Positions 1-8,203 of a stretch of DNA of 30,495 nucleotides are shown here, piece after piece. The DNA is from an uncultured Prevotellaceae bacterium. Its GTDB lineage: Bacteria > Bacteroidota > Bacteroidia > Bacteroidales > Bacteroidaceae. The translations under genes and the position numbers were made by a program. Numbering within the stretch: position 1 is the stretch's first letter; each line of letters starts with the position of its first letter. Under the pieces are notes generated by a model, which was given only the letters and a program-made list of their open reading frames with translations, ran no database searches and was not told where the DNA came from. The stretch spans positions 1 through 30,495 of the forward strand of contig CAMJIA010000016.1 of assembly GCA_946405695.1 (NCBI GenBank). Direction: 5' to 3'.

Positions 1-233
1 CACCCAACCATCTTGGAGCCGTCATCAGGGAAGTCAGCGGACAGACAGTCATGCAGTGGATTCACCGCCACATCATCCAGCAGGCCAAACTACAACTGAA
101 ATACAGCGACCTGCCTGTCTGGCAAATCGCTGAATCGCTGAACTTTCCCAATCCCTCGTTCTTCTCAAAGTTCTTCAAGCGCGAAACGGGAATGTCGCCA
201 GGTGAGTATCGCAATGCTGCAAGGCAATCATGA
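1..233 (+). CDS. AraC-family transcriptional regulator, C-terminal HTH part (5' end outside window)
   Basis: The reading frame is open from the window edge (codons from base 3) to the TGA at 231-233, giving about 76 residues. It carries the second half of an AraC/XylS DNA-binding domain: a helix with LPVWQIAESLNF, then PSFFSKFFKRETGMSPGEYR, which is the usual second helix-turn-helix and terminal signature of the family. The ATG at 51 lies inside the domain, so it is not the start. The effector-binding part is missing, so the inducer cannot be named. The gene converges on ppdK, with a hairpin terminator between them. Family assignment is confident; target genes are unknown. Confidence 0.9.
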   Translation, partial: PNHLGAVIREVSGQTVMQWIHRHIIQQAKLQLKYSDLPVWQIAESLNFPNPSFFSKFFKRETGMSPGEYRNAARQS

Positions 234-251
234 ATTCTTTTTGTTAGCAAA

Positions 252-283
252 AAAGGGACTTGCCCAAGCGGACAGGTCCCTTT
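252..283 (-). terminator. Intrinsic terminator between the AraC gene and ppdK
   Basis: Bases 252-265 pair with 270-283 around the tetraloop AAGC. The core arms AAAGGGAC/GTCCCTTT are perfect, and the inner part has one wobble and one mismatch. On the minus strand the stem is followed by TTTTTTGC, so it is a standard terminator for ppdK, whose stop is at 303. On the plus strand it follows the AraC stop by 18 bases but has only a short T run, so it may work in both directions, less well for AraC. Confidence 0.8.
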
Positions 284-302
284 CATTATGTTAGAGTGAT
301 AT

Positions 303-3023
303 TTACTCTTCGACGGCTGCCTGTGCGGCAGCGAGACGTGCGATGGGCACACGGAACGGAGAGCAGCTAGCGTAGTTCATGCCAATCTTAGCACAGAACT
401 TCACAGAGCTGGGCTCACCACCATGCTCACCACAGATACCGCAACGGAGGTCAGGACGTACCTCACGGCCTTCCTTCACGGCGAACTTGATGAGACGGCC
501 TACACCCTTCTGGTCGAGTACCTGGAATGGGTCAACCTTCAGGATCTTCTTGTCGAGGTATACAGGCAGGAACGAAGCGATATCGTCGCGGCTGTAACCG
601 AAGGTCATCTGAGTCAGGTCGTTGGTACCGAATGAGAAGTACTGAGCCTCCTCAGCGATACGGTCAGCGGTCAGGGCAGCACGAGGAATCTCGATCATCG
701 TACCGATCTCGAACTCAACCTCCATACCATACTCGTTGAACACTTCCTTAGCGGCGTACTGGATAACCTCCTTCTGCTGCTTCAGCTCATAGAGCGTACC
801 AATCAGCGGAACCATGATCTCAGGCATTGGATTCTTGCCTTCCTTCTTCAGCTCGCAAGCAGCGCTCAGGATAGCCTTGGTCTGCATAGCAGTGATCTCA
901 GGGAAGGTGATACCCAGACGACAACCACGGTGACCCAGCATTGGGTTGTTTTCAGCGAGAGAAGCTACGCGGCGCTGGATAGCCTCCAGAGAGACACCCA
1001 TCTCCTTAGCCATCGTCTCCTGACCAGGAATATCGTGGGGAACGAACTCGTGCAAGGGAGGATCGAGCAGACGGATGTTCACGGGCAGACCGTCCATAGC
1101 CTCGAGGATGCCCTTGAAGTCAGCCTTCTGGTAAGGCAGCAGCTTAGCGAGAGCCTTCTCACGTCCAGCAACGCTGTCAGAGAGAATCATCTCACGCATA
1201 GCGATGATCTTCTTGTCCTCGAAGAACATGTGCTCAGTACGGGTCAGACCGATACCCTTAGCACCGAAGGCGCGAGCCACCTGTGCATCGTGAGGAGTAT
1301 CAGCATTGGTACGAACCTGCAGCTTGGTGTACTTGTCGCAGAGATCCATCAGCTCCTTGAAGTCACCAGAGAGCTCAGCAGCCTTGGTGGGCACCTCGCC
1401 AGCGTAAACCTGACCAGTGGTACCATTCAGAGAGATGTAGTCACCCTCCTTATATACAACGCCGTCAATCTCGACAGTCTTGTCCTTATAGCTAACGTTC
1501 AGAGCACCTACGCCTGATACGCAGCACTTACCCATACCACGGGCAACCACAGCAGCGTGAGAGGTCATACCACCACGAGCGGTCAGGATACCCTCGGCAG
1601 CAGCCATACCAGCGAGGTCCTCAGGAGAGGTCTCGATACGTACGAGCACTACCTTGTGGCCGTCCTCGTGCCAAGCCTTAGCGTCGTCAGCGTGGAATAC
1701 AATCTGACCACAAGCAGCACCAGGAGATGCGGGCAGACCCTGAGCGATAACCTTAGCAGCAGAGAGAGCCTTCTTGTCGAATACGGGGTGCAGCAGCTCG
1801 TCGAGCTTGTTGGGCTCGCAACGCATGATGGCGGTCTTCTCATCAATCATACCCTCATGGAGCAGGTCGATGGCAATCTTAACCATAGCAGCACCTGTGC
1901 GCTTACCGTTACGAGTCTGCAGGAACCACAGCTTGCCCTCCTGAACGGTGAACTCCATATCCTGCATATCGTGATAGTGGTTCTCGAGGTTCTCCTGAAT
2001 CTGATTCAGCTGTGCATAGGTCTCGGGCATTGCCTCCTCCATAGAAGGATACTTGGCTACGCGCTCAGCCTCAGAGATGCCAGCACGCTCAGCCCAGCGC
2101 TGAGAACCAATCTTGGTGATCTGCTGTGGGGTACGGATACCAGCCACAACGTCCTCACCCTGTGCGTTAACCAGATACTCACCGTTGAACAAGTTCTCAC
2201 CATTAGCAGCGTCACGGCTGAAGCATACACCAGTAGCAGAGGTGTCACCCATGTTACCGAATACCATTGCCATTACGCTAACAGCTGTACCCCACTCGTC
2301 GGGGATACCTTCCATCTTACGATAGAGGATAGCGCGCTCGTTCATCCAAGAACGGAACACAGCGCAGATAGCGCCCCAGAGCTGCTCGATAGGATCGTTG
2401 GGGAAGTCCTTACCAGTGCGCTCCTTGATGGCCTGCTTGAACAGCTGAACCAGCTTCTTCAGCTCGTCAACGTTCAGGTCCTTATCCAGCTTCACGCCAC
2501 GCTCAGCCTTCACCTTCTCGATGATCTCCTCGAATGGGTCGATGTCGGTCTTGTTGACGGGCTTCATCTCCAGCACGACGTCACCGTACATCTGTACGAA
2601 ACGACGATAGCTGTCGTATACGAAGTGAGGATTCTGGGTCTTCTTAACCATTCCCTCAGCCACCTCGTCGTTCAGACCGAGGTTCAGGATGGTATCCATC
2701 ATACCAGGCATAGAAGCGCGGGCACCAGAACGAACAGAGACAAGCAGCGGATTCTCCTTGTCACCGAACTTAGAGTTCATCAGTACCTCGATGTGCTTCA
2801 CAGCAGCCATCACGTCGTCGTTCAGCAACTCCATGATCTTCTGCTGACCAACCTGATAGTACTCGTTACAGCAATCGGTTGTGATTGTGAAACCTGGAGG
2901 AACGGGAACACCAAGCAGGTTCATCTCGGCAAGGTTAGCACCCTTACCACCGAGTTCCTCACGCATTTTTGCATTACCTTCGGCCTTACCATTACCGAAG
3001 AGGTAAACTCTTTTTTGACTCAT
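303..3023 (-). CDS. ppdK: Pyruvate, phosphate dikinase
   Basis: This 906-residue protein is a full-length PPDK, which interconverts pyruvate + ATP + Pi and phosphoenolpyruvate + AMP + PPi in the cytosol. The N-terminal nucleotide-binding domain shows GGKGANLAEM. The swivelling phosphohistidine domain has GGMTSHAAVVARGMG with the carrier His near residue 489. The C-terminal PEP/pyruvate TIM barrel ends with CGICGEHGG, with the catalytic Cys near residue 864. The start ATG at 3021-3023 follows a good Bacteroidetes promoter and a leader of about 57 bases. Long ORFs on the opposite strand are by-products of the biased codon use of this gene, which suggests high expression. Function is certain at family level. 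With the PPi-dependent phosphofructokinase at 17874-19511 it forms a PPi-linked glycolytic route. Confidence 0.97.
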   Translation of the reverse strand: MSQKRVYLFGNGKAEGNAKMREELGGKGANLAEMNLLGVPVPPGFTITTDCCNEYYQVGQQKIMELLNDDVMAAVKHIEVLMNSKFGDKENPLLVSVRSGARASMPGMMDTILNLGLNDEVAEGMVKKTQNPHFVYDSYRRFVQMYGDVVLEMKPVNKTDIDPFEEIIEKVKAERGVKLDKDLNVDELKKLVQLFKQAIKERTGKDFPNDPIEQLWGAICAVFRSWMNERAILYRKMEGIPDEWGTAVSVMAMVFGNMGDTSATGVCFSRDAANGENLFNGEYLVNAQGEDVVAGIRTPQQITKIGSQRWAERAGISEAERVAKYPSMEEAMPETYAQLNQIQENLENHYHDMQDMEFTVQEGKLWFLQTRNGKRTGAAMVKIAIDLLHEGMIDEKTAIMRCEPNKLDELLHPVFDKKALSAAKVIAQGLPASPGAACGQIVFHADDAKAWHEDGHKVVLVRIETSPEDLAGMAAAEGILTARGGMTSHAAVVARGMGKCCVSGVGALNVSYKDKTVEIDGVVYKEGDYISLNGTTGQVYAGEVPTKAAELSGDFKELMDLCDKYTKLQVRTNADTPHDAQVARAFGAKGIGLTRTEHMFFEDKKIIAMREMILSDSVAGREKALAKLLPYQKADFKGILEAMDGLPVNIRLLDPPLHEFVPHDIPGQETMAKEMGVSLEAIQRRVASLAENNPMLGHRGCRLGITFPEITAMQTKAILSAACELKKEGKNPMPEIMVPLIGTLYELKQQKEVIQYAAKEVFNEYGMEVEFEIGTMIEIPRAALTADRIAEEAQYFSFGTNDLTQMTFGYSRDDIASFLPVYLDKKILKVDPFQVLDQKGVGRLIKFAVKEGREVRPDLRCGICGEHGGEPSSVKFCAKIGMNYASCSPFRVPIARLAAAQAAVEE

Positions 3024-3083
3024 AGTTTGTGTATTATTAAGTAATAAATTGTTGTATTTTCGTTGTATTTATCAGTTGGTTTG

Positions 3084-3115
3084 CAAAGATACGACAAAAT
3101 TTTTATTTATCCAAA
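3084..3115 (-). promoter_or_regulatory. ppdK promoter (Bacteroidetes type)
   Basis: On the minus strand TTTG (3112-3115) lies 20 bases upstream of TATCTTTG (3084-3091), matching the Bacteroidetes -33/-7 consensus TTTG-N19..21-TAnnTTTG. Transcription would begin near 3080, leaving a leader of about 57 bases before the ATG. Confidence 0.75.
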
Positions 3116-3161
3116 TAATTTTTCTTTTTTTGTGAAACAAAATAATTATAGGTCATTTCTT

Positions 3162-3192
3162 TTTGTTTTTCCACCTTTTTTTATTAACTTTG
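3162..3192 (+). promoter_or_regulatory. rlmD promoter (Bacteroidetes type)
   Basis: TTTG (3162-3165) is separated by 19 bases from TAACTTTG (3185-3192). The expected start is near 3196, giving a leader of about 13 bases before the ATG at 3209. It is divergent from the ppdK promoter in the 185-base gap 3024-3208; I see nothing else in that gap. Confidence 0.75.
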
Positions 3193-3208
3193 CGCAAAAT
3201 ATCATGCA

Positions 3209-4642
3209 ATGGCAAGAAACAAGAAACCATTACCGCTCCTTGAGGGCGTAACGATAGAAGCTGTGGCTGCTGAAGGGAAATGTCTGTTCCATTGGGAGGA
3301 CCTGGTTGTCTTTGTTCCCTTCTGCGTACCTGGCGATGTTTGTGACGTGCAGATTCGTCGCAAGAAGCACTCCTTCGCCGAGGGTGAGGTGGTACGGATT
3401 ATAACATATAGTAAGGTACGCGCAATCCCTTTCTGTCAGCACTTCGGAGTCTGCGGAGGATGTAAGTGGCAGAATCTGCCCTATGAGGAGCAGCTGAAGT
3501 TCAAGCAACAGCAGGTGTATGACCAACTGCACCGCATAGGCAAGGTGGAGCTGCCAGAGTTTCGTCCCATTCTGGGTTCAGTGAAAACGCAGGAGTATCG
3601 TAACAAGCTGGACTTCGGATGTGCCAATAAGCGATATCTCACCAAGGAGCAGATCCAGACGCTGCCTAACGACGAGAGTCAGAGTCTGAAGGATGTTCCA
3701 GCCATCGGATTCCACATTACGGGAGCCTTCGACAAGATTCTGCCCATCGAGAAATGCTGGCTGATGGACGACCTGCACAACCAGATACGCAACGACATTC
3801 GCGACTATGCGATGGAGCACGGCATCTCGTTCTTCGACCTGCGTGCACAGGTGGGACTGTTGCGCGACATCATTATCCGCAATAGTGCCAGTGGTGAACT
3901 GATGGTCATCATCCAGTTCCACTACGACGAGACTGGTGGTGAGAAAGAGGCCATAGACCTGTTGCAGCATGTGGCTGACACCTTCCCACAGATTACCTCG
4001 CTGATGTATCTGGACAACCAGAAGTGTAACGACACTATTGGCGACCAGGAGATTCTGATCTTCAAGGGTACTGACCACATCTTTGAACTGATGGAGGACC
4101 TGAAGTTCAAGGTGGGTCCGAAGTCGTTCTATCAAACGAATACGGAGCAGGCATATCATCTTTACTCAGTAGCTCGCGAATTTGCCAACCTTACTGGCAA
4201 TGAGTTGGTCTACGATCTGTATACAGGCACAGGCACCATTGCCAACTTCGTGGCCAAGAAAGCGCGTCAGGTGGTTGGTATCGAATATGTGCCTGAAGCC
4301 ATCGAGGATGCCAAGATTAACTCGCAGGTGAACAGCATTGAGAACACCTTGTTCTATGCTGGCGATATGAAGGATATCCTGACGGACGACTTCATCGCAG
4401 AACATGGTCGTCCAGACGTCATCATCACCGACCCACCACGAGCTGGCATGCACCCCGACGTGGTGAAAACAATCTTAAATGCAGCCCCAGGACGCATCGT
4501 CTATGTCAGCTGTAATCCTGCCACACAGGCTCGCGATTTGCAGCTGATGGACGAACAGTACAAGGTGGCTGATGTGCAACCTGTCGACATGTTTCCCCAT
4601 ACGCCACATGTCGAAAATGTGGTATTACTCACTAAACGATAA
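3209..4642 (+). CDS. rlmD: 23S rRNA (uracil-C5)-methyltransferase, RlmD/TrmA family
   Basis: This 477-residue protein belongs to the class of SAM-dependent RNA m5U methyltransferases. An N-terminal TRAM-like domain (about 8-65) precedes the four Cys that bind an iron-sulfur cluster: Cys76, Cys82, Cys85 (CQHFGVCGGC) and Cys183. The SAM-binding motif DLYTGTGTIANF begins at Asp336. ITDPPRAGM and YVSCNPA, with the catalytic Cys435, complete the C-terminal domain. The cluster cysteines favour the RlmD/RlmC-type 23S enzymes over TrmA; the exact target uridine (U1939 in E. coli numbering for RlmD) is inferred. The start at 3209 is set by the promoter ending at 3192. The porin gene follows after 21 bases and may be cotranscribed. 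Confidence 0.93.
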   Translation: MARNKKPLPLLEGVTIEAVAAEGKCLFHWEDLVVFVPFCVPGDVCDVQIRRKKHSFAEGEVVRIITYSKVRAIPFCQHFGVCGGCKWQNLPYEEQLKFKQQQVYDQLHRIGKVELPEFRPILGSVKTQEYRNKLDFGCANKRYLTKEQIQTLPNDESQSLKDVPAIGFHITGAFDKILPIEKCWLMDDLHNQIRNDIRDYAMEHGISFFDLRAQVGLLRDIIIRNSASGELMVIIQFHYDETGGEKEAIDLLQHVADTFPQITSLMYLDNQKCNDTIGDQEILIFKGTDHIFELMEDLKFKVGPKSFYQTNTEQAYHLYSVAREFANLTGNELVYDLYTGTGTIANFVAKKARQVVGIEYVPEAIEDAKINSQVNSIENTLFYAGDMKDILTDDFIAEHGRPDVIITDPPRAGMHPDVVKTILNAAPGRIVYVSCNPATQARDLQLMDEQYKVADVQPVDMFPHTPHVENVVLLTKR

Positions 4643-4663
4643 ACAACTTAAATCCAGCGCATT

Positions 4664-5782
4664 ATGAAAAACTATTTAATGTTTGCCTTTATGACATTTG
4701 CATTAACCGCTAATGCACAAGAAGAGAAGAAAACGGTTGAGATTCCCCAGTGGATTAGCAACATCAAGTTCAGTGGCTATGGCATGCTGCAGTATCAGGC
4801 ATCAGACCAGAAAGATGCGGAGTCGAACACCTTTAATCTCCGTTTGGCTCGTTTCATCTTGGATGGTAAGATTGGTGATTTTGACTGGCGCGCCCAGATT
4901 CAAGGAACCAATGCCACAGGTCCTGGTCAGCCTACTGTACAACTCGTAGACCTCTATGCAGAGTGGCGCAAATTCCCAGAGTTCAAGGTTCGTGCCGGAC
5001 AGTTCAAGCGTGCCTTTACGTATGAGAACCCCACCCACCCCATTACACAGGGCTGGCGCGGCTATGCTGACGTTATCAACAACCTGTCAGGCTTTGGCGA
5101 TCGTACAGGCGAGAAGAGCTCCGGTGGCCGCGATATCGGTGTACAGATTTCTGGTGACCTGTTCCCCAATGCTGACGGCCGTCGCCTGTTCCACTATCAG
5201 GTAGGCGTTTACAATGGTGAGGGTGTCAACAGTAAGGATCAGGACAACCGCAAGGATATTATTGGTGGTTTCTGGGTAATGCCTATCAAGGGTCTGCGCA
5301 TTGGTGCCTTCGGATGGACAGGTAGTCGTGGTAACATGATTTATGATTACGAATTATTACCCGATGGTTCTAAAAAAGCATTGACTCGTAGCGTAGAGAA
5401 GAACCGTTACGCATTCTCTGCAGAGTACTCTCAGGGCGAATATATGTTTCGTGCTGAGTATCTGCACTCACAGGGTTGGGGTGCTGCCAAAGCAGGCAAT
5501 AATGTCCGTGAGATTGACTATACCAAGGGCGACAAGGCCGACGGTTGGTACGCCTTCGGTATCGTTCCCATCATCAAGGGTAAGCTTCAGGCCAAGGCCC
5601 GCTACCAGTGCTATCGTGCACAGAACGAATGGGGCACAGCCAAGACATCGTACGAAGCAGGTGTCAACTACTTCTTCACCAAGAATTTGGAGATGCACTT
5701 TGAGTATGCCCGTGTCAACGATCGTGCATTGGAGAAGTCAGACTACAACCTCGTAGACCTGGAGCTGGACTTCAGATTCTAA
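4664..5782 (+). CDS. Phosphate-selective porin O/P-type outer-membrane protein
   Basis: The 372-residue protein starts with a signal peptide (about residues 1-18, ending TANA). It continues as a beta-barrel of alternating hydrophobic and polar strands with short turns, for example FNLRLARFILDGKIGDFDWR. It ends in LVDLELDFRF, with the terminal aromatic residue expected of outer-membrane barrels. The pattern fits the OprO/OprP porin family, which is common in Bacteroidetes. Real substrate specificity, phosphate or otherwise, cannot be read from the sequence. It lies 21 bases after rlmD with no promoter seen between, so it probably reads through from the rlmD promoter. Its stop overlaps the stop of the opposing flippase gene by 4 bases. 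Confidence 0.85.
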   Translation: MKNYLMFAFMTFALTANAQEEKKTVEIPQWISNIKFSGYGMLQYQASDQKDAESNTFNLRLARFILDGKIGDFDWRAQIQGTNATGPGQPTVQLVDLYAEWRKFPEFKVRAGQFKRAFTYENPTHPITQGWRGYADVINNLSGFGDRTGEKSSGGRDIGVQISGDLFPNADGRRLFHYQVGVYNGEGVNSKDQDNRKDIIGGFWVMPIKGLRIGAFGWTGSRGNMIYDYELLPDGSKKALTRSVEKNRYAFSAEYSQGEYMFRAEYLHSQGWGAAKAGNNVREIDYTKGDKADGWYAFGIVPIIKGKLQAKARYQCYRAQNEWGTAKTSYEAGVNYFFTKNLEMHFEYARVNDRALEKSDYNLVDLELDFRF

Positions 5783-7254
5783 ATAAATTTTCGTTTCAGA
5801 GCCTCCCAGAGGTGGGTCTTCTGATACAAGATAGTGATTGAGTAAGCCGTGCTAACCAAGGTTAGTGCGGCTTCTATCATCCAATAGACCATTCCATCTG
5901 TGTTGCACGTCACCCAGTAGGCCACACAGGCTATTGCCAACTGCACAACAGCATAGCCCATCAGCGGCCAAGTGCAACGGTAGTCATAGCGGAAATAGGC
6001 GAAGAGATTAATCATGAGGTAGTCAAAGACATGAGCTACGACAATACCTATTCCTGCGCCATAGACATCGGCATAGCTAAAGCCAATGGCAACGCTGAGG
6101 ACCAATACCACGAAATAGGACGACTCCAAGAGCAGGTAGGCCAGCGAACGACGACGCGCCAGTGTGATATAAGCCACAGGGAGCGTCATCACTTTGAAAT
6201 ACATAGCCAGCACTGCTACCTGAGCCATTGTGATGACTGGCAGGAATTCAACGCTGAACAAGATGGGGATAAGCACTGGCAGCAGAGCCATCAACGCCAT
6301 CAGCATAGGCGACAGGAGAAGCAGCGATACCTCCATCTGCTTGTTGACCGTATCGTTAGTGGTCTTAATATCATTCGCCACAGCAGACAAGCGTGGGAAA
6401 TAATCGGTTTCCATAGCAGAGAACACCATACCGGCATAAGTAATGGTAATCATATAGCCTGCATTGTAAAGACCCACATCGCCCAGTCCGCCCTCGATAT
6501 TGAGATACGAGCGGATAAACATCTCGGCACCGCTTCCAACAGCTGCCGCGAGGACAAAGGCGACGCCGAGCTTGAGCATATCAAACCCCTCCTTCAGACT
6601 ATTGCGCTGAAAGGACAACTGAAGTCTCTGTAAACGGTATGAGTAAACGATGGTGACCAGCATAGCGACAAAGGCTAACAACACAATGGCAGGTGCTACA
6701 CCACGTTGACCGTAATAATAATAAATAGGTACTGACAACAGTACGCCCAAAACAGAAGTAATCAGCTGTATCTTTGCCAAAGCGCCCAATTGTCGCTGAG
6801 CCTTCAGTACTGCCGTCTCGCCACCTGTAATAGCGGCCATAGCCACAGCGAAGCCCAAAAAGGCATAGTGCAACGTGTGGTCACCCCAGTTGAACGACCA
6901 GTCGTTCATCAGTGGACTAACAATAACACAAAAGACAAAACCCAGCAAGCCGGCAATGACGCTCCAAGTACGAATCACTTTGACATGATAAGTCAGACGT
7001 TCCTCATCGCCTTGCTCGTAAAGTTCTGACAGACGAGGAACGGCACCAAACGAGATACCCAGATTGGTACATTGTGACGCAAAATTCTGCACTGACATCA
7101 GCAGGGCATTAAATCCCATACCGCCAGCACCCAAGAGTAATGCCATAGCCTTGTTACGTACAAGACCAATCAAGATAATCAATCCTTGTACGCCCCCAAA
7201 AAGGCTGGTATATTTTAGTACGTGACCGTAGGTTTCGTCGCGTTTCTTTTCCAT
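5779..7254 (-). CDS. Polysaccharide flippase (Wzx/O-antigen translocase, MOP superfamily)
   Basis: The 491-residue protein is hydrophobic almost throughout, with about 12-14 membrane segments. The N-terminal stretch YTSLFGGVQGLIILIGLVRN, then LLGAGGMGFNALLMS and NLGISFGAVPRLSELYE, is typical of Wzx-type lipid-linked oligosaccharide translocases. It would sit in the inner membrane and flip undecaprenyl-linked sugar units to the periplasm. It is divergent from three glycosyltransferase genes that start at 7328, which supports a role in a surface glycan. The gene is single, with no polymerase or priming transferase next to it, so this is a fragmentary or dispersed locus. The stop codon overlaps the convergent porin stop. 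Substrate unknown. Confidence 0.88.
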   Translation of the reverse strand: MEKKRDETYGHVLKYTSLFGGVQGLIILIGLVRNKAMALLLGAGGMGFNALLMSVQNFASQCTNLGISFGAVPRLSELYEQGDEERLTYHVKVIRTWSVIAGLLGFVFCVIVSPLMNDWSFNWGDHTLHYAFLGFAVAMAAITGGETAVLKAQRQLGALAKIQLITSVLGVLLSVPIYYYYGQRGVAPAIVLLAFVAMLVTIVYSYRLQRLQLSFQRNSLKEGFDMLKLGVAFVLAAAVGSGAEMFIRSYLNIEGGLGDVGLYNAGYMITITYAGMVFSAMETDYFPRLSAVANDIKTTNDTVNKQMEVSLLLLSPMLMALMALLPVLIPILFSVEFLPVITMAQVAVLAMYFKVMTLPVAYITLARRRSLAYLLLESSYFVVLVLSVAIGFSYADVYGAGIGIVVAHVFDYLMINLFAYFRYDYRCTWPLMGYAVVQLAIACVAYWVTCNTDGMVYWMIEAALTLVSTAYSITILYQKTHLWEALKRKFI

Positions 7255-7273
7255 ATTTCTTGTTATTCAAATG

Positions 7274-7281
7274 CAAAAGTA
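7274..7281 (-). promoter_or_regulatory. Putative -7 box for the flippase gene
   Basis: The minus strand reads TACTTTTG, a match to TAnnTTTG. A start near 7270 would leave a leader of about 16 bases. I find no TTTG at the expected upstream spacing, so this rests on the -7 box alone. It lies only 10 bases from the divergent promoter at 7292-7322, so the two could compete for polymerase. Confidence 0.5.
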
Positions 7282-7291
7282 CAACAAATAT

Positions 7292-7322
7292 TTTGATTTT
7301 CCGTTATTTTATTGTAATTTTG
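7292..7322 (+). promoter_or_regulatory. Promoter of the glycosyltransferase operon, giving a near-leaderless mRNA
   Basis: TTTG (7292-7295), 19 bases, then TAATTTTG (7315-7322) matches the Bacteroidetes consensus. The initiation codon at 7328 begins only five bases after the box, so the transcript would have almost no leader. The box also rules out the longer upstream start at 7271, which would lie ahead of the transcription start. Confidence 0.7.
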
Positions 7323-7327
7323 TGCAC

Positions 7328-8203
7328 ATGAAACTGTCAGTTATCATTCCCGTCTATCTTGTTGAAGCTACGCTCGACCGTTGTGTGAAGAGTGTGCTTG
7401 AGCAAAATGTAGCAGAAATGGAAGTCATTCTGGTAGATGATGGATCGCCAGATAACTGTCCGAAGATGTGCGACGAGTGGACTGCTAAGGACACGCGAAT
7501 CAACGTTATACACAAGGAGAATGGTGGACTGAGCGATGCCCGCAATGCCGCTTTAGACATAGCGAAAGGTGATTATGTCACCTTTGTAGACAGTGATGAC
7601 TGGCTGGAAGCGGGGACTTATGAATCCGTTCTGACGCTGATGGATGATAACGATATCGTTGAATTTCCTGTCGCTCGTCGCCTGTCGTTGTCAGACCACT
7701 CCTACGAGAATATGGACGATTACTGGCTAATGGAACAGGCATACACCCACACCTTTGCCTGGAACAAAATCTACAGGCGCTCCCTTTTCAATGACGTACA
7801 CTTTCCTAAAGGGAAAGTTTTCGAAGATGTCTATACCTTACCCCTTCTGTTGCGTAAAGCCAAGCGCATCAGCACGACAAGTCGAGGATGTTATCATTAC
7901 GAGTGGAATCCGTCAGGCATTACCGCCACAGCCGATGGTGAGAAACTGAGTATGTTGCTGGATGCTCATCTGACGTCGGGAATGCCTATGGACGACAGCT
8001 ACTATATGTATCTGGTGAACATCCAGATGGACGTATGGGAACAAATGGGCAACCCTCTTATTCTCCCCAGGAGAAAGGTTAACATCAGCAGTCTTAAGGG
8101 AAGGCACAGACAAAAAGCGATACTATTAAACTTGTTAGGAATCAATACTTTATGCATCAGCAGCAAATTCATACACCGCTTCAAGAAACCCAGCCGTTGG
8201 TAA
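7328..8203 (+). CDS. Glycosyltransferase family 2 protein
   Basis: This 291-residue GT-A enzyme begins MKLSVIIPVY, as nearly all GT2 proteins do. It continues with ILVDDGSPDNC, the ENGGLSDARN motif, and FVDSDDW with the metal-binding Asp88/Asp90. ED in FEDVYTLPLLL is the likely catalytic region. It should transfer a sugar from a nucleotide donor to a lipid-linked or other acceptor at the cytosolic membrane face. The ATG at 7328 is preferred to the upstream ATG at 7271 because of the GT2 N-terminus and the promoter position. Its last 52 bases overlap the next glycosyltransferase gene in another frame. Donor and acceptor are unknown. Confidence 0.88.
   Translation: MKLSVIIPVYLVEATLDRCVKSVLEQNVAEMEVILVDDGSPDNCPKMCDEWTAKDTRINVIHKENGGLSDARNAALDIAKGDYVTFVDSDDWLEAGTYESVLTLMDDNDIVEFPVARRLSLSDHSYENMDDYWLMEQAYTHTFAWNKIYRRSLFNDVHFPKGKVFEDVYTLPLLLRKAKRISTTSRGCYHYEWNPSGITATADGEKLSMLLDAHLTSGMPMDDSYYMYLVNIQMDVWEQMGNPLILPRRKVNISSLKGRHRQKAILLNLLGINTLCISSKFIHRFKKPSRW

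Noticed and set aside
1557..3044. 495-codon open frame on the plus strand opposite ppdK
   Set aside because: It is antisense to a highly biased coding sequence, has no recognisable domain and reads as a Leu/Val/His-rich mirror of ppdK codons. ppdK itself is unambiguous.
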